Positions 1 to 10,852 are shown, numbered from the stretch's first letter. The stretch is 64,000 nt of DNA from Agriotes lineatus (GCA_940337035.1 CALNHX010003602.1:81786-145785); one strand, 5' to 3'. The notes: generated from the sequence alone by a model not told the origin. A program made the numbers and translations.

Positions 1-165
1 TTATGAATCCCAATGAATAATGCAATCAAAGTTGATCTTCATCAATTAATGTTAAAAATTTTTATTTTATCTATTTAGACTCAATTTCTGTAACTGTTCA
101 AATTTACTCGTTCAATTGTCAACATTCCTTTATTATAATCTCTGTCCATATCATGTATCATAACA
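1..165 (-). repeat. 3' LTR (partial) of the Gypsy element
   Basis: These bases match 7061-7225 nearly base for base and end in ...ATAACA at 165, the outer terminus (TGTTAT on the minus strand). Immediately inside, at 166-180, the minus strand reads GGGGAATTG just before the LTR; this short purine-rich run is the likely plus-strand primer. The rest of the LTR lies to the left of the window. Confidence 0.9.
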
Positions 166-387
166 CAATTCCCCAATGAAGGAAAAGATTTAAATAAACT
201 TGTTTTAGTTCAAATCTCTTTTCTGCATTCCCCTTTTATTCCTGCATTGTTTTGTATCCCATGTTACTTTCAATATTTTATTCTATTAACAATTAATCTT
301 TATTTTATTCAACTCACTATGAAAACAACACATTAAATCTATTTAACGAACAACAACCTTAATATTAAAATATTTACATGTTTCTAT
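166..387 (-). other. Gypsy 3' untranslated segment
   Basis: This is about 220 bp of AT-rich DNA between the integrase stop and the 3' LTR. It holds no ORF of note. The polypurine tract candidate lies at its LTR-proximal end (about 170-180, read on the minus strand). Confidence 0.6.
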
Positions 388-1099
388 TTACATTTTATAC
401 GGATAAATCATGGATATATGAAATCTGCCTCTTACTCTTCCATCTCTTTCATTTACTAATTCATAAGTGTTGTTATTATTGAATATTTTATGTATTTTAT
501 ATGGTCCTTCATATGCATATAACAGTTTTGCACATTTTTTTTTCCTGTTTGCTACTCTGAGTTTTTTTACAATTACTAAATCCCCTAGTTTGAATTGCAC
601 CCGTTTTAAAATTTTCTTGTTCTGCTTCCTTTCATATCTGTCATTAATTATTTCCAATCTTCTTCTAACCCTATCTAACAATTGCATTACTTCAACATTA
701 CTTTGTTCTCTTCTCCATGGTCTAGCTGGAATTATTTGTTTGCATAAAGTAATTGGACTGATTTCTGTCGTTGTATTTGGAACATTATTTATAAAATTTT
801 CTACATCAGGCAAATATTGTACCCATTTATTATGATGTTCATGTGTAAGTATCCTTAAATATTTAATTACCTCTTTAATGTACTTTTCTGCAATATTACT
901 TTGTGGATGTCTGATACTACAAAAACAAATCTTTATTCCCTTTCTATCTAAATTATTTGATAATCGTACATTCCTAAAATATGTTGCATTGTCTGCCAAA
1001 ATCTTTCTTGGTTTACCTACTTGTTCTTCAAAATTTGCAATTGACTTAATTACATGTTTAGTATTACAGTTTTTCGCTGGATATAGTTTTAAAATTTAG
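388..1099 (-). pseudogene. Gypsy integrase, C-terminal part, split off by a 1-nt deletion
   Basis: This carries the second half of the DDE integrase core and a C-terminal GPY/F-like module. The second catalytic Asp is in LADNATYF, and the Glu is in the segment HPQSNIAEKYIKE, at the spacing expected for D-D-35-E. The GPY/F-like part includes KLGDLVIVKK and YEGPYKIHKI. It lies in a different frame from the upstream pol reading frame: after DAFSKF a T-run is one base short (about 1090-1099) and the upstream frame hits a TAA. If one T is allowed for, the two frames join without any gap, so I read this as a simple inactivating indel rather than programmed shifting. The integrase would insert cDNA into the genome. 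Confidence 0.85.
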
Positions 1100-3631
1100 A
1101 AAATGCATCTACCATAATCAAAATATGTTTGTATCCATATTGTCCTGTAACTAGGTTTGATAAATAATCAATAGCTACCAATTCCATTGGTTCATTTACT
1201 CTAATACTTTGAACAAAATTCTGATTTTTAAAATTCTTTTCTTTATCAAATTGGCAAATTTGACAAGTTTGAGTTAGTTGTTTAATTAATCTAATATCAT
1301 TTTTCATATAAAAACATTCCCTAAAAATTAACCAAGTTTTCCTTGTCCCACAATGTCCAAATATTGTATGAATTTCTTCAACAATTTCTAACATAACTTC
1401 TTTACTCAAAACTATCAATTCTTTATTTTCTAAGACCTTTACCAACAAATTCTCTTTAATTTGATACCCTTTATAATTTTTATCTTGACTTTGTAATACT
1501 AAAGTTTTTAATTCTTCAATTTCTTCTGCTGTCTGAATAATTAACATCTCTTGTTTTGATAATCTTCCTTCCTTATAAATTTTCTCAATTCCTATTAAGA
1601 TTTGTTTTGATTTTTCATACATAGGTACATCTTTTCTACTTAAGAAATCTGCCACTACATTTAACCTCCCTGGCTTATGTTTAATATCAAATTCATATTG
1701 TTGTAAATACAATGCCCACCTGTATAACCTATCATTATGAAAAGTTTTATTTTTCAAAAACGAAATTGCTGAATTATCCGTTTCAATATCAAATTTGTTC
1801 CCTGTTAAATAAAATTTTAGTTTATTAATTGCAAATATTATGGCTAACATTTCTTTCTCAGCTATGGTATATCTAATTTCATACCCTTTTAATATTCTTG
1901 AAATAAAACATATTGGCACTTCTATCCCATCTTGTATTTGTATTAATTCGGCTGCAATTGCTTGATCAGATGCATCTGTACGAAGAATAAACTTTTCTTT
2001 AAAATTAGGATATTTCAGTAATAATCCTTCATGAAACCTCTGTTTGATAGTATTCAATGCTTTTTCCCTCTCTTCATTCCATGACCATTTAACATCCTTT
2101 CTTAATAATTGTACTAACGATAATGTCATCTCTGAGTAATTACTTATGAATCTTTTATAATAATTAAAAACACCTAACAACCCTCTTAATTTCTTTAAAT
2201 TAGTTGGACGAGGTAACTTCTTAATTTCCTCAAGACGTTTCATATTTATAGTTACTCCATTTTTACTGATTTCATATCCCAAATATGTTACTTTATTCTG
2301 CATAAATTCACATTTTGATATGTTAAGTTTTAATCCATTTTTATTTAATGTTTCAATTATAATTGCTATATGCTTTAAATGTTGTTGTTCGTTTTCAGAA
2401 AACAATAAAATATCATCTACGTAATGCACACAAAAGCTCTCAAATTGGTTTAATATCTTCTGCATTGCTCTTACCAGCGCTGCACAAGATGTTGAAAGAC
2501 CAAATGGTACCACTCTAAATTGAAAAATTTCTCCATCAATACTAAAACCAGTATATTTTCTTGATTCTTCATGTAATGGTATTAGCCAAAACGAATTCTT
2601 CAAATCCAACTTTGTAAGAATCTTCTTATCCCAAATTCTACTTAATAATCCATCTATAGTTTGTGGAGATTCATATTGTGGTTTAGTTATTTGATTTATT
2701 CTGCGTGCATCCAAACATAATCTCAAAGAACCGTCACGTTTCTTAACTACTACCAACGGATTTATAAAATTACTTTTTGAAGCTTCTATGACACCATCTG
2801 TTACCATTTTCTTTATTTCCGTCCTTACCTGTTCTCGTAATTTATATGGTATTGGATACGATTTGCTATAAAAACTTTTCTCCTCATCAACCTGTAACTT
2901 GTGAATGTATTTCTGAGCTTGTCCTACTTTCTCATTGATAATCTCCTTATTATTATAAATTATTTCCAATATTTCACCTGCAAATTGTTTATTCTTCTCG
3001 CCTATTTTTAATTCATTCAGCAATACCCCCTTTATATCATATTTATTCTCAATATTACCTATTATACTATTATTAATAATTATACCTTCATTATACTTCA
3101 TTTCATTTCCAATTTTCTCTAATTGGCTACACTTATTTTCTTGGCTGACTCTTTTGGTACAGTTCCAAGATTTAATTAACCCCTTTAAACGAATACATCT
3201 TTGTGCACCGTCTATACTTATTTCTAGTTGCTGAATGATGTCAATTCCTAGCACTAGGTCCACTATTAATCCTTTTACAATAAACAACCTAACAACACCT
3301 TCCCATTGATCAATAATTATTTTAATATTTAACATTCTGTTCGTTGTTGAAATTTTCCTCTTAGTAGCCGATAGCAAATCTATTTTATTCACTTTTATGA
3401 TATTTTTGTTTAGAACATCTAAATTATCTAAAATTATCTTCTCATTTATTAAGGACGCCATAGCTCCACTATCTACCAAAGCTAAATATTCAATATTATT
3501 TAAATTTACTTTTAAAAATGGTAACTTTGAAATCTGTTCTTCTTCCTCCTCTTCCAGTAAAAATTCTCCATTATTTTCATAAATATTGTTAAAAATCGTG
3601 ACGTTCTTCTTTAAAACATTTAAAATTGAAG
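1089..3631 (-). CDS. pol: Gypsy pol: protease, reverse transcriptase, RNase H, integrase N-terminal part
   Basis: The frame is open on the minus strand from the A-run at 3632-3640 down to a stop at 1089. An Asp protease motif LVDSGAMASLI sits near the start. RT follows, with LDLKNSFWLIPL, VPFGLSTSCAAL and the catalytic YVDDILLFS. RNase H follows, with LRTDASDQ and ADFLSRKD. The integrase N-terminal zinc-binding region (HTIFGHCGTRKTW, CQICQFDKEK) and the first catalytic Asp in VAIDYLSNL come last. The first ATG (3479) lies inside the protease motif, so the real N-terminus comes from a -1 shift out of gag, not from this ATG. The product would copy the element's RNA into cDNA inside virus-like particles. 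Apart from the 3' deletion that splits the integrase, I see no stop. Confidence 0.92.
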
Positions 3632-5473
3632 TTTTTTTTTATCCTCTGAGGAATCTTCCAAACCCTCAGCTTCTTGTATTGGATTTTCTTGTATTTGTCT
3701 CCCTCTATCATATACATTTCTGAATAAAGTATTTACATACTGTCTTTGGGGATATTTATTCTTTATTTCTTCTTGTCTTGACTTCTCATGATTTCTTTCC
3801 TCAATCAACTCCCTATATCTCTTTCTATCATTTTGATTATAATCATTCCTGTTCTGATAATTTCCTTCATTGTTCCTGTTGTACTGATTATTCCTCCATC
3901 TGTCCAAAGTTCTATTATAATTATTATTGAAGTTCTGCTCACCTGACCTATAATTATTGTAATTATTTTTGCCAAAAGTAAATTTATTCTGATATGTTTC
4001 CTCAAATTTTCGTTTACTGTAATTTGGAAAATTCAAATTCTCTCTTCTGATATCTTCCCTATTGTTACTTCTCATAGCCATGTCATAATTTCGGACTATT
4101 TCTAAGAAATCCTTTAATGTTTTTATATTTTGTACAGCTACTGCTCTCGTTATCTCACTTTCTAAATGCCTGGACAAATGTTGAATAATCTCCTCTTCTG
4201 CTAATGTAGGTGTTAAATGCTGGGCTTTATTATATTTTTGTATTATATAATTTTCTCGTGTACTACCACCTTTATCCACGTATCTACCAGTTGTTAACTG
4301 AGTTCTTACTAATGCTTGATGTGCATTACTCCAGTATTGTTCTATAAATAATTTTCTGAATTCTTCATAACTGTTATACTTTTTTTTTATGATACTGTGC
4401 CACTTGTCTGCATTATTTTTCAAAGTCATATTTATTACTTGTAATTTCTTATTTTCATCATATGTTGTCTTCATTATATCGTCCAATTTCACGATATAAC
4501 CCATGGGTTGTTCTCCAGGTCTTCCTTCAAATATCGGCAACATCTCAGTCTGTATTCTAATATCATTACTTATCTGATTAGTACTGAACATTTCCGTTCC
4601 ATCTTTTATCCTTTTCAGATTTTCTGTTAATACATTTACTCTGCTTATACTGTCATTAATTTCTTCTTGTAGTTCAGTTTTATTTTTATCTATCTTATCG
4701 TCAATAAATTGTACTTGTTTCTGTACATCTTTATTTTGCCTTTGCATGTCCTTTATTCTTCCATCTACCTCTTCATTATTCTTTACTAACTTATCTTCCA
4801 TGATATTTATTAAATTGTCTTCTAACTTTTTACATTCTTCCTTCCTCTCCTTTCTCACATCATTTTTAACTTCATCCTTATAATTTTCCAATGTTACACA
4901 AATATTTTCTATTTGTGCTTGCAATTCTTGCTTATTCTGGAGTTGTACTTTATTAAAATCTTCTCTTAGTTCAATTATTGATTCTTCCATCCTTTTTGCC
5001 TGGTCTTTTTGTTCTTGAACTTTCTCTGCAGTCTTCTGAATTGCATCTTGTAACCTAATTTCCCTTTCATCCGCATCCTGCTTTAACCTGTTTTTCCTTT
5101 CCTCAGCATCCTGCTTTAACCTGTTTTCCCTTTCCTCAGCACCCTGCTTTAACCTGTTTTCCCTTTCCTCCGCTTCTTTCTTACTTTCTTCTGCAGTTCT
5201 TGCAATTGCTTCTTGCAACGTATTTCCCAACTCTTCAGCATCCCTCTTTGCCTCGTTCTTTGAATCTTGCATGAACTGCCACATCTTTGCTATAGTCTGT
5301 TGCATGCTGACTTCTTCTACTACCTGTTCCTCATGAATTCTTACCTGATCACCTTGTTGTATTTCTTCTACTTCACCTTCAGCACCACTCGTCACTGCTT
5401 CCATCTCTTCTTGTGCTTCGTCTTTTTCCTCTTCAGTCTTCTTGCTTTTTCTTGTAACTCTTTTATCAGCCAT
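3620..5473 (-). CDS. gag: Gypsy Gag polyprotein
   Basis: This 617-aa protein lies upstream of pol in the same element. The N-terminal half is strongly charged and predicted coiled coil (residues about 15-300), including four near-identical 11-residue units of the type EERENRLKQDA. The middle part (about 310-470) resembles retrotransposon capsid domains, with LPIFEGRPGEQPMGYIVKLD and ADKWHSIIKKKYNSYEEFRK. The C-terminal quarter is rich in Asn, Arg and Tyr. No CCHC zinc knuckle is present, so RNA binding probably relies on this basic Asn/Arg-rich tail, as in several insect Gypsy lineages. The start ATG at 5473 is the first in frame after the leader. It would form the particle in which reverse transcription takes place. 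Confidence 0.88.
   Translation of the reverse strand: MADKRVTRKSKKTEEEKDEAQEEMEAVTSGAEGEVEEIQQGDQVRIHEEQVVEEVSMQQTIAKMWQFMQDSKNEAKRDAEELGNTLQEAIARTAEESKKEAEERENRLKQGAEERENRLKQDAEERKNRLKQDADEREIRLQDAIQKTAEKVQEQKDQAKRMEESIIELREDFNKVQLQNKQELQAQIENICVTLENYKDEVKNDVRKERKEECKKLEDNLINIMEDKLVKNNEEVDGRIKDMQRQNKDVQKQVQFIDDKIDKNKTELQEEINDSISRVNVLTENLKRIKDGTEMFSTNQISNDIRIQTEMLPIFEGRPGEQPMGYIVKLDDIMKTTYDENKKLQVINMTLKNNADKWHSIIKKKYNSYEEFRKLFIEQYWSNAHQALVRTQLTTGRYVDKGGSTRENYIIQKYNKAQHLTPTLAEEEIIQHLSRHLESEITRAVAVQNIKTLKDFLEIVRNYDMAMRSNNREDIRRENLNFPNYSKRKFEETYQNKFTFGKNNYNNYRSGEQNFNNNYNRTLDRWRNNQYNRNNEGNYQNRNDYNQNDRKRYRELIEERNHEKSRQEEIKNKYPQRQYVNTLFRNVYDRGRQIQENPIQEAEGLEDSSEDKKKLQF
3632..3640 (-). promoter_or_regulatory. 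A9 slippery run for -1 gag-to-pol frameshifting
   Basis: On the minus strand, nine A residues are followed by CTTC, seven codons from the gag C-terminus, where gag reads GAT AAA AAA AAA CTT. A -1 slip here leads straight into the pol frame, which is open from this point through the protease motif. The gag stop is four codons past the run. The geometry (slip run just before the stop, pol in the -1 frame) is that of a retroviral-type shift site. I could not evaluate a downstream stem or pseudoknot. Confidence 0.7.
5054..5185 (-). repeat. 33-bp tandem repeat inside gag
   Basis: About four direct copies of a 33-bp unit encode repeated 11-residue segments with the pattern EER(E/K)NRLKQ(D/G)A. The copies differ at only a few positions, which suggests recent expansion by slippage. 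They extend the coiled-coil stalk without breaking the frame. Confidence 0.85.
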
Positions 5474-5761
5474 TTCAGTTTAAAAATTTCTAAATGTGCC
5501 TATTTTTAATTACTACCCTGTATATTAGCTTGTAAACCTTTCTATTTTATTCCCCAATTAAATCTTTATATAACCTGCTTTAATTACTTTATTAATTGTT
5601 ACTCTAATCTTTTCCAAAAGAATTCAATTATGATATTTCCTTTTATTCTGATTATTTTAATCTTTATCAATAACAAATTTACACATAAACTTGGTTTATC
5701 AGTTACAAATTGATTCTGTTTAGTTTTATTTACTTTTGCCCCACAAATGTTGCCAAAAATT
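5474..5761 (-). other. Gypsy 5' leader
   Basis: This is the leader between the primer-binding site and the gag ATG. A second run resembling a primer site (minus strand TGGCAACATTTGTGGGGC, 5737-5754) lies 8 bp further into the element. This makes a short near-duplication of the priming region. Confidence 0.55.
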
Positions 5762-5780
5762 GCCCCACGTTGTTGCGTCA
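5762..5780 (-). other. Primer-binding site of the Gypsy element (tRNA-Lys-like, diverged)
   Basis: The minus strand reads TGACGCAACAACGTGGGGC, close to the tRNA-Lys(CTT) complement TGGCGCCCAACGTGGGGC that is seen intact at 15,186. It sits 5 nt inside the proposed LTR end. The mismatches lower the certainty, and the primer could be another tRNA. Confidence 0.5.
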
Positions 5781-5785
5781 AAAAT

Positions 5786-7225
5786 TGTGCTATAGCCCCT
5801 ATTTAAGGAAACTATGCCTTCAAAATAATTCTGTTATATTTTTAATAATATTTAATATAATCAAGACCTCTTATCTCATTGGGCTGGGTTCATCGAATCT
5901 AGCATGCTATCTAATATTGCAATGAAATATTATAACCTCAAATTAACTTTATATTTGAATGTCAAAATTTACTTTTCAAACTCTTCACACTAAGGTGTAC
6001 TGACAACTATGCTTTTACATTTGACGTTTAAAATTTGTTGACTTTTCTAGATAATTTTGCTTCAGTTTCAGTTAATTACATTCAACATTTGACAGTATTC
6101 AAAACTTCAATCTAAACTTAATTTAACAAACCTGTTTCTGTTACTTACGTCCTCACTACGCACAACACTCACCACCAACAGCCTTCTCGAACAGGTAACA
6201 CCTTCAAAACTCCAACAGCTAATCCCTTCCTGATTCTGTAACCCGATACAAGCTCCAACCTCCTGCAGCTGCTAATGTCAGACGTCACAACTAGCTCCTA
6301 CCTTTAGCCCTGTAAGTTACTGAAAAGAACACTTTTTTTCAGCAGCTACCGCTTCCTCTAGTCCAATCACCACAGCCACCAGTTCCTGTTGTATGCCTGT
6401 ACCATCAATCCAATTTCCGTCACTATCCTGCTCGCTCGCTCACATGCAACCAACTCAACTGCCTCCAAAACCTCGTCCTAGTTACTGCTGCAGTCCACAA
6501 TCCTGCTATCACACGATCTATTTGTCCAGGTAAGTTTCTCTCCTTCTGTTATTTTCAACTATTAACTTTGTCCAATTATTTTCAGGTATGCTGACAGCTC
6601 AAACTTGATGTTCCAAGTATCGATCTAATTCTTCACATAATCAATATGAAATTACTTCCCATCACTTGTAGTTCAATGCAATAAATCCACTTTCAATCGA
6701 TGATGATTATTTTTGTTTACCAATATTTCAATAACTGTTTTTCTTTGCCTTTAATCTTACTATTCATAATACCATATTAAATAAATAATTATTGCAGTTA
6801 TTCCAATTAATTTTTAATATTTAATTTTTCATAAATTTTCTTACAACTGCCTTTATGAGTACTTATTTGGTAACTGTTTTATAAACAACTTTTTTTATAT
6901 ACTAGTAACGATTATTTATGCACACTATTTAATTAATTTAAAATAATACTAACAATACATAATTTTCTTAACAAACACAATTGTCGATGTAACCTTAGTT
7001 TGAATTTTTTTATTTCGTTAATTATTTATTTCAATGCATTCAAATCAGCCTACCAGTATTTTATGAATCCCAATGAATAATGCAATCAAAGTTGATCTTC
7101 ATCAATTAATGTTAAATTTTTTTATTTTATCTATTTAGACTCAATTTCTGTAACTGTTCAAATTTACTCGTTCAATTGTCAACATTCCTTTATTATAATC
7201 TCTGTCCATATCATGTATCATAACA
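5786..7225 (-). repeat. 5' LTR of the Gypsy element
   Basis: The outer end at 7225 is fixed by the match to the left LTR. The inner end at 5786 is inferred from TG at that point (CA on the minus strand) just before the primer site. Termini TGTTAT...ATAGCACA give a short imperfect inverted repeat. The length of ~1440 bp is long for an insect Gypsy LTR. The middle (about 6150-6540) is C-rich and differs from the AT-rich ends. Confidence 0.7.
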
Positions 7226-8014
7226 ATATATAAAATTGTTCGCGTAAAATCCCACGTCAGAATTTTTACGTTCATTATTGCAGCCCGGTGATTTATCACC
7301 TTCTTGCACCAGAACTACATCTCCCGTCTTTATCACACGTTCGCGAACAACACGATTTTCTTTGGAAGACAAGTTATCTTGCATTGTTTCGTTAATAATG
7401 CTTATCGATTCCGAATTTCTATGTCTCTGTAATTCTGGTTCTGCACTAATAACTGTCGCATGTAACACTGCCTGTACATTCACGAATACATTCGCTGGTT
7501 CCACGGCTACCGGGCCTTGTATTGTGTACCCGAACTTTGTTTTTACAGCCATTAGTCTTTCGCCAAGCCTTGTGTTCTCACCAGTAACTACTGCCCAATA
7601 ATTGTCCGCCCCTATTAACACACTAATCCCTTTAATTACTTCACGATCGAGAGGCACACAATCTGCTAGCTGCCAATTCTTGAAATCTGCTGAAGTCTTG
7701 TTTGGTACCTTTAATGTATCCATACAAATTTCTGGAACTTCTACAGCTTCTAATTTAATGGTGTCCTCGTCGTATTGTCCCTTCAGTGTAATCAACACCC
7801 GATTATATAACTTGGCCGGCGCTGCTCCGTTATGTCCAAAAGCAGCAATGCTCAGGCGCTGTTGCCCGATTATTGGTAATCCCAAAGGTCTCGATACCGT
7901 TTCCTTAACAAATGTGATTTGGCTTCCTCCATCAATTATTGTCCGAATCAATTTCATGTTGTTATTTTCCTTTCCAGCATAAACACAGGCTGTTTGTAAC
8001 AAAACGTCTTCGCT
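7226..8014 (-). pseudogene. BEL/Pao pol remnant: protease fused by deletion to the Pol C-terminal segment
   Basis: The protease core is visible as RTIIDGGSQITFV (BEL-type active site) and continues through GADNYWAVVTGE and AVKTKFGYTIQGP. Residues near LHATVISAEPELQ correspond to the stretch leading into the RT in intact BEL elements. Instead of RT, the reading frame goes on to VIKTGDVVLVQEGDKSP, a hallmark of the C-terminal domain after integrase. It then runs out of homology and into the Gypsy LTR. The frame is the same as gag, separated from it by a TAA at about 8015, whereas intact BEL elements have one continuous gag-pol frame. The stop and the deletion both mark it as dead. Confidence 0.85.
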
Positions 8015-9436
8015 TTAATTTGTCATTAAGCTGGATACAGTCGTGGAGGTCGATGGACAATTATCGGGGTTCATTTCCGCACTACCTGCTGTTTGGGCAG
8101 CTAATCCGTCATTTACATTTTTCACCCATTCAGGATCGCATAAAGTCGTGGCATGGCGCCCCTTACACTTCTTACAAACAATGTATCTATTCCTACAATT
8201 CCTAGCGGCATGGTTGGGTTTAGTGCACCGAAAACAATGACCTTTCTTACGCAGAATCTCCTTTTTCTGCTCGACCGCCAAAACGGCATCGCAAACCTCC
8301 GTTTTATGGTCACTGCTGCAGAAGATGCATGAGCTACCAGGAACCTGCTCAGTAGCTAATAAATTTGTCGCCGTGCCGCGGAAGACAGGGTTCCGGTCGG
8401 TTTCAACCCTCGTTCTGGGAACTTGCTGGTCGACTTTCCCTTTTAGAGCAAGGTCCAGGGATTCCAATTCGGTTTTAAGGAACCGCAATAAATCCATCAC
8501 TTGTCGTTCCCTTCCTTCCTTTGTAGATCGGGATGCCCATATTGCCGATGACCTATCTTCGGCTTCCGTAGAAACGGCCTGGGATACATCTGGTGCTTTT
8601 CGTCTTTGTTCCCTAAAGAACTCTAATTTCAATTCCGTCGGCAGAGACTTGATTAAAGTCGATTTAACCATCACATTGTATTGTGCAGACGGTACTTCCA
8701 AAATGGTCAATGCTCGCATGGCTGACGTAACTATATTATAGTTTTTGCGTAACGTTATTGTGTCGTTTTTTGAGCGCACAGGTTCAATTGTTAATATGTG
8801 TTCGAAGTACTGTTCTATTAAAAGTTCAGTGTCACCGAACTGTTCCTTCAGTACGCTGAGTGCCTCTTCATAAAATGCACCTGAAGGTGGAAATCCTTCG
8901 ATCGCTTCGGCTGCCTTACTAATTACCGACATACGAAGATAATTGAATTTATCTCCCTTATTCAGCTGCCCGTTTTCATGCACACATGATTTAAACTGCT
9001 CCCAATATGGTATCCATAGTTTTGGGCTTCCATCAAATTTGATTAGTTCCAAACGTTGCAGTTTTACCATATTATTGGACCCAGTTGATTGCGGCTGCTG
9101 TTCCACGTTGTGATTTGTTAGACTCGTTCTGTTCATCGTGCTTTCTATCACCTTTTCCCTCCGATGTTCCAACCTAGCCATTAGGGTGGCTGCGGTTTCT
9201 TCGTAGTCCAGTGTGCGTTGTATCTCTTCCTCGAAGTTTTCAGTGATTAATGGCACGTACACACTATCGGCTTCCTTTAAATTGTTACTGCATAACTTTA
9301 ACTTCGCTATTGCTGTACACAGGTCTTCCTCACTATAGTCCTTTTCTAAAACAGCCGTTATTGCGTTCACTGTTTTAGTTAATTGCGTACGACATGCGTT
9401 TCGACGTGCCTTTTCCATTTTGAGCCACAATTTCAC
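8015..9436 (-). CDS. gag: BEL/Pao Gag
   Basis: This 473-aa protein has the BEL/Pao Gag pattern: an N-terminal helical region, a central capsid-like domain (LIKFDGSPKLWIPYWEQFKS, with KFNYLRMSVISKAAEAIEGF further on), and two zinc motifs near the C-terminus. The first is CFRCTKPNHAARNC (CX2CX4HX4C) and the second is CKKCKGRHATTLC. These are expected to bind RNA during packaging. The ATG at 9436 is 65 bases downstream of the primer-binding site in element orientation. The frame is open throughout, in contrast with the broken pol, so this Gag could still be made. Confidence 0.88.
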   Translation of the reverse strand: MKLWLKMEKARRNACRTQLTKTVNAITAVLEKDYSEEDLCTAIAKLKLCSNNLKEADSVYVPLITENFEEEIQRTLDYEETAATLMARLEHRREKVIESTMNRTSLTNHNVEQQPQSTGSNNMVKLQRLELIKFDGSPKLWIPYWEQFKSCVHENGQLNKGDKFNYLRMSVISKAAEAIEGFPPSGAFYEEALSVLKEQFGDTELLIEQYFEHILTIEPVRSKNDTITLRKNYNIVTSAMRALTILEVPSAQYNVMVKSTLIKSLPTELKLEFFREQRRKAPDVSQAVSTEAEDRSSAIWASRSTKEGRERQVMDLLRFLKTELESLDLALKGKVDQQVPRTRVETDRNPVFRGTATNLLATEQVPGSSCIFCSSDHKTEVCDAVLAVEQKKEILRKKGHCFRCTKPNHAARNCRNRYIVCKKCKGRHATTLCDPEWVKNVNDGLAAQTAGSAEMNPDNCPSTSTTVSSLMTN

Positions 9437-9500
9437 TAACCTTTAAAACACCCGGCGTTACTCGCGATCGCGTTCCCGATACCGATTAAAATCTCCTTGT

Positions 9501-9518
9501 TCCCGGGTTTCGGCACCA
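9501..9518 (-). other. Primer-binding site of the BEL element
   Basis: The minus strand reads TGGTGCCGAAACCCGGGA, the priming sequence commonly found in BEL/Pao elements (glycine tRNA type). It lies 3 nt inside the LTR end at 9522. Confidence 0.85.
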
Positions 9519-9521
9519 AAA

Positions 9522-9832
9522 TGTGGCAAATATAATAAAACAAGGAGACTTTTAATACGTTTAATAGATAGCGATATTTATTTTACATGTATTTACAGAT
9601 GTAGTAGCAAAACGTGACTAGCGCAGTCGTTAACTGCCTCCCTTAAGGAAGCGTTCGTTCGCAACCCCTCCTTAACGGAGTAGGACATGCGCAATTTACA
9701 TAAAAGTTTCCACAAGCCTTATTACATTCAATTTTGCCGTCTCATCGGCTACTACCGCATGCGCGCCTGTCAAATTTAATTCTGTCTTAAGAAATTCTTA
9801 AGATTAACTTTCAAGGTCAGGTCTTAGGGACA
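9522..9832 (-). repeat. 5' LTR of the BEL element
   Basis: The inner end (TGTGGCAAAT at 9522) is set by the primer site. The outer end at about 9832 (...TAGGGACA) is the best TG...CA partner, giving a ~311-bp LTR. The second LTR is not in the window, so the outer end is inferred. Confidence 0.55.
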
Positions 9833-10852
9833 GCTAGGACTAATATTAAGTTAAGACTTATAAACGCGTCAGTGGCAACTGAATAATTCATCTTTGCTAG
9901 GGCTAGTACTAATACTAATGTTAGGGCTAAGAAAGCTGTATAAACCAGCCTTAATTCCATCCCATCCCATTGGCAGAAAAACGATGTTGGAACCAGCGAA
10001 GCACTTTTCTCGATTATTCTTTTAGTTGAACGATGCAGAGACGTAAGTAAAAACATACACGCTTGTTTCATAGACTATGGGGTAAGATTTGAGTAGAGAT
10101 CATCTACTATCTAAGCCAATTTCTTGTAATATTTTTATTAGTTTTTCATGGTACAAGAGCTCAAACTTCAATACGAAGTAGAGCTGTTTGCGCAAGGGAT
10201 ATTTTCCGAAACAACATGTTTGAAATCTAACCTTGCAAATTAGTCAGCTACATGAATAGTTCGAATGGTACTCGGAGGATTAATGGAAAAAACCAATCAT
10301 CTTGTCTGCTGACAGTGTCAAATTAATTTATGTCAAGCATGAGCTGAAAAACACCAACTTGGTGTCTTATACTGTGTAAAACCATTGGTATTGGTCAAAA
10401 CTCAAATTTTCATGGTTTGTGATTGGTTGTATGTATTAATCTCAAGAATTAATCTCTAGGTGTGACTCGTTAAGCTAATTGTACGGTGACTCTGTGCTCT
10501 TTGAAATGAGCTATTTTGCGTACTGCCAAAAATGCAGATTTTAACCAATAATTGGGGATGACAGCAGTAAATTGTACGGCGTTTGTTTCCTTAAAGTATC
10601 TATGATCTTTTCATGGAACATTAGTATTTCGAATGGAATTCCATGCGGAGTTGTGGCTAGTGGCTTTATTAGATGTTTCATTAATAATAGCATATTTAAC
10701 TTCATTTCTACTAATCTGCAGACTAGCATTTGCCTGTTTTATGTTGTGCTAAGGTATTCGTCATTTTCAAACAATTCTTCCATATAAGAGGATTGTTCAG
10801 TAGAAATACGTTTGGAGGCTGTAGTATAATTTTTATTAATTCAATTTTAAAA
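9833..10852. other. Gene-free stretch
   Basis: This is AT-rich DNA without a credible gene. At 9833-9945 short runs of the type CTAGG(A/G)CTA and TAATATTA recur, suggesting a decayed simple repeat. A short frame at 10,541-10,729 (minus) has no features I recognise. Confidence 0.5.

Larger units (their letters stand above)
1..7225 (-). mobile_element. Gypsy-type (Ty3) LTR retrotransposon, nearly complete
   Basis: Bases 1-165 repeat almost exactly at 7061-7225, which marks two LTRs in direct orientation. The left LTR is cut by the window edge. Between them, on the minus strand, lie gag, protease, reverse transcriptase, RNase H and integrase in that order, which is the Ty3/Gypsy arrangement. 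The two LTR copies differ by very few bases where they can be compared, so the insertion is fairly recent. One base is missing inside the integrase, so this copy probably cannot move by itself. No env-like ORF is present. The right LTR abuts the truncated reading frame of a BEL/Pao element, so this is a nested insertion. The target-site duplication cannot be checked because the other flank is outside the window. Confidence 0.93.
7226..9832 (-). mobile_element. BEL/Pao LTR retrotransposon, internally deleted, interrupted by the Gypsy insertion
   Basis: This carries a BEL-type Gag, a BEL-type protease, a glycine-type primer site and one LTR. The reverse transcriptase, RNase H and integrase are missing: protease sequence runs within ~40 residues into the GDVVLVQEG segment that normally lies near the very end of BEL Pol. 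The element is cut at 7225 by the Gypsy LTR, and its 3' end would lie to the left of the window. It is therefore a deletion derivative that could only have moved with help from an intact relative. Confidence 0.85.

Noticed and set aside
467..1099. Plus-strand frames over the Gypsy integrase
   Set aside because: Antisense shadows of integrase coding text.
9817..10071. 84-residue minus-strand frame rich in Leu/Val/Ala
   Set aside because: It begins in the probable BEL LTR and its hydrophobic part is encoded by short CTA/TTA-type repeats. No known motif, so likely chance.
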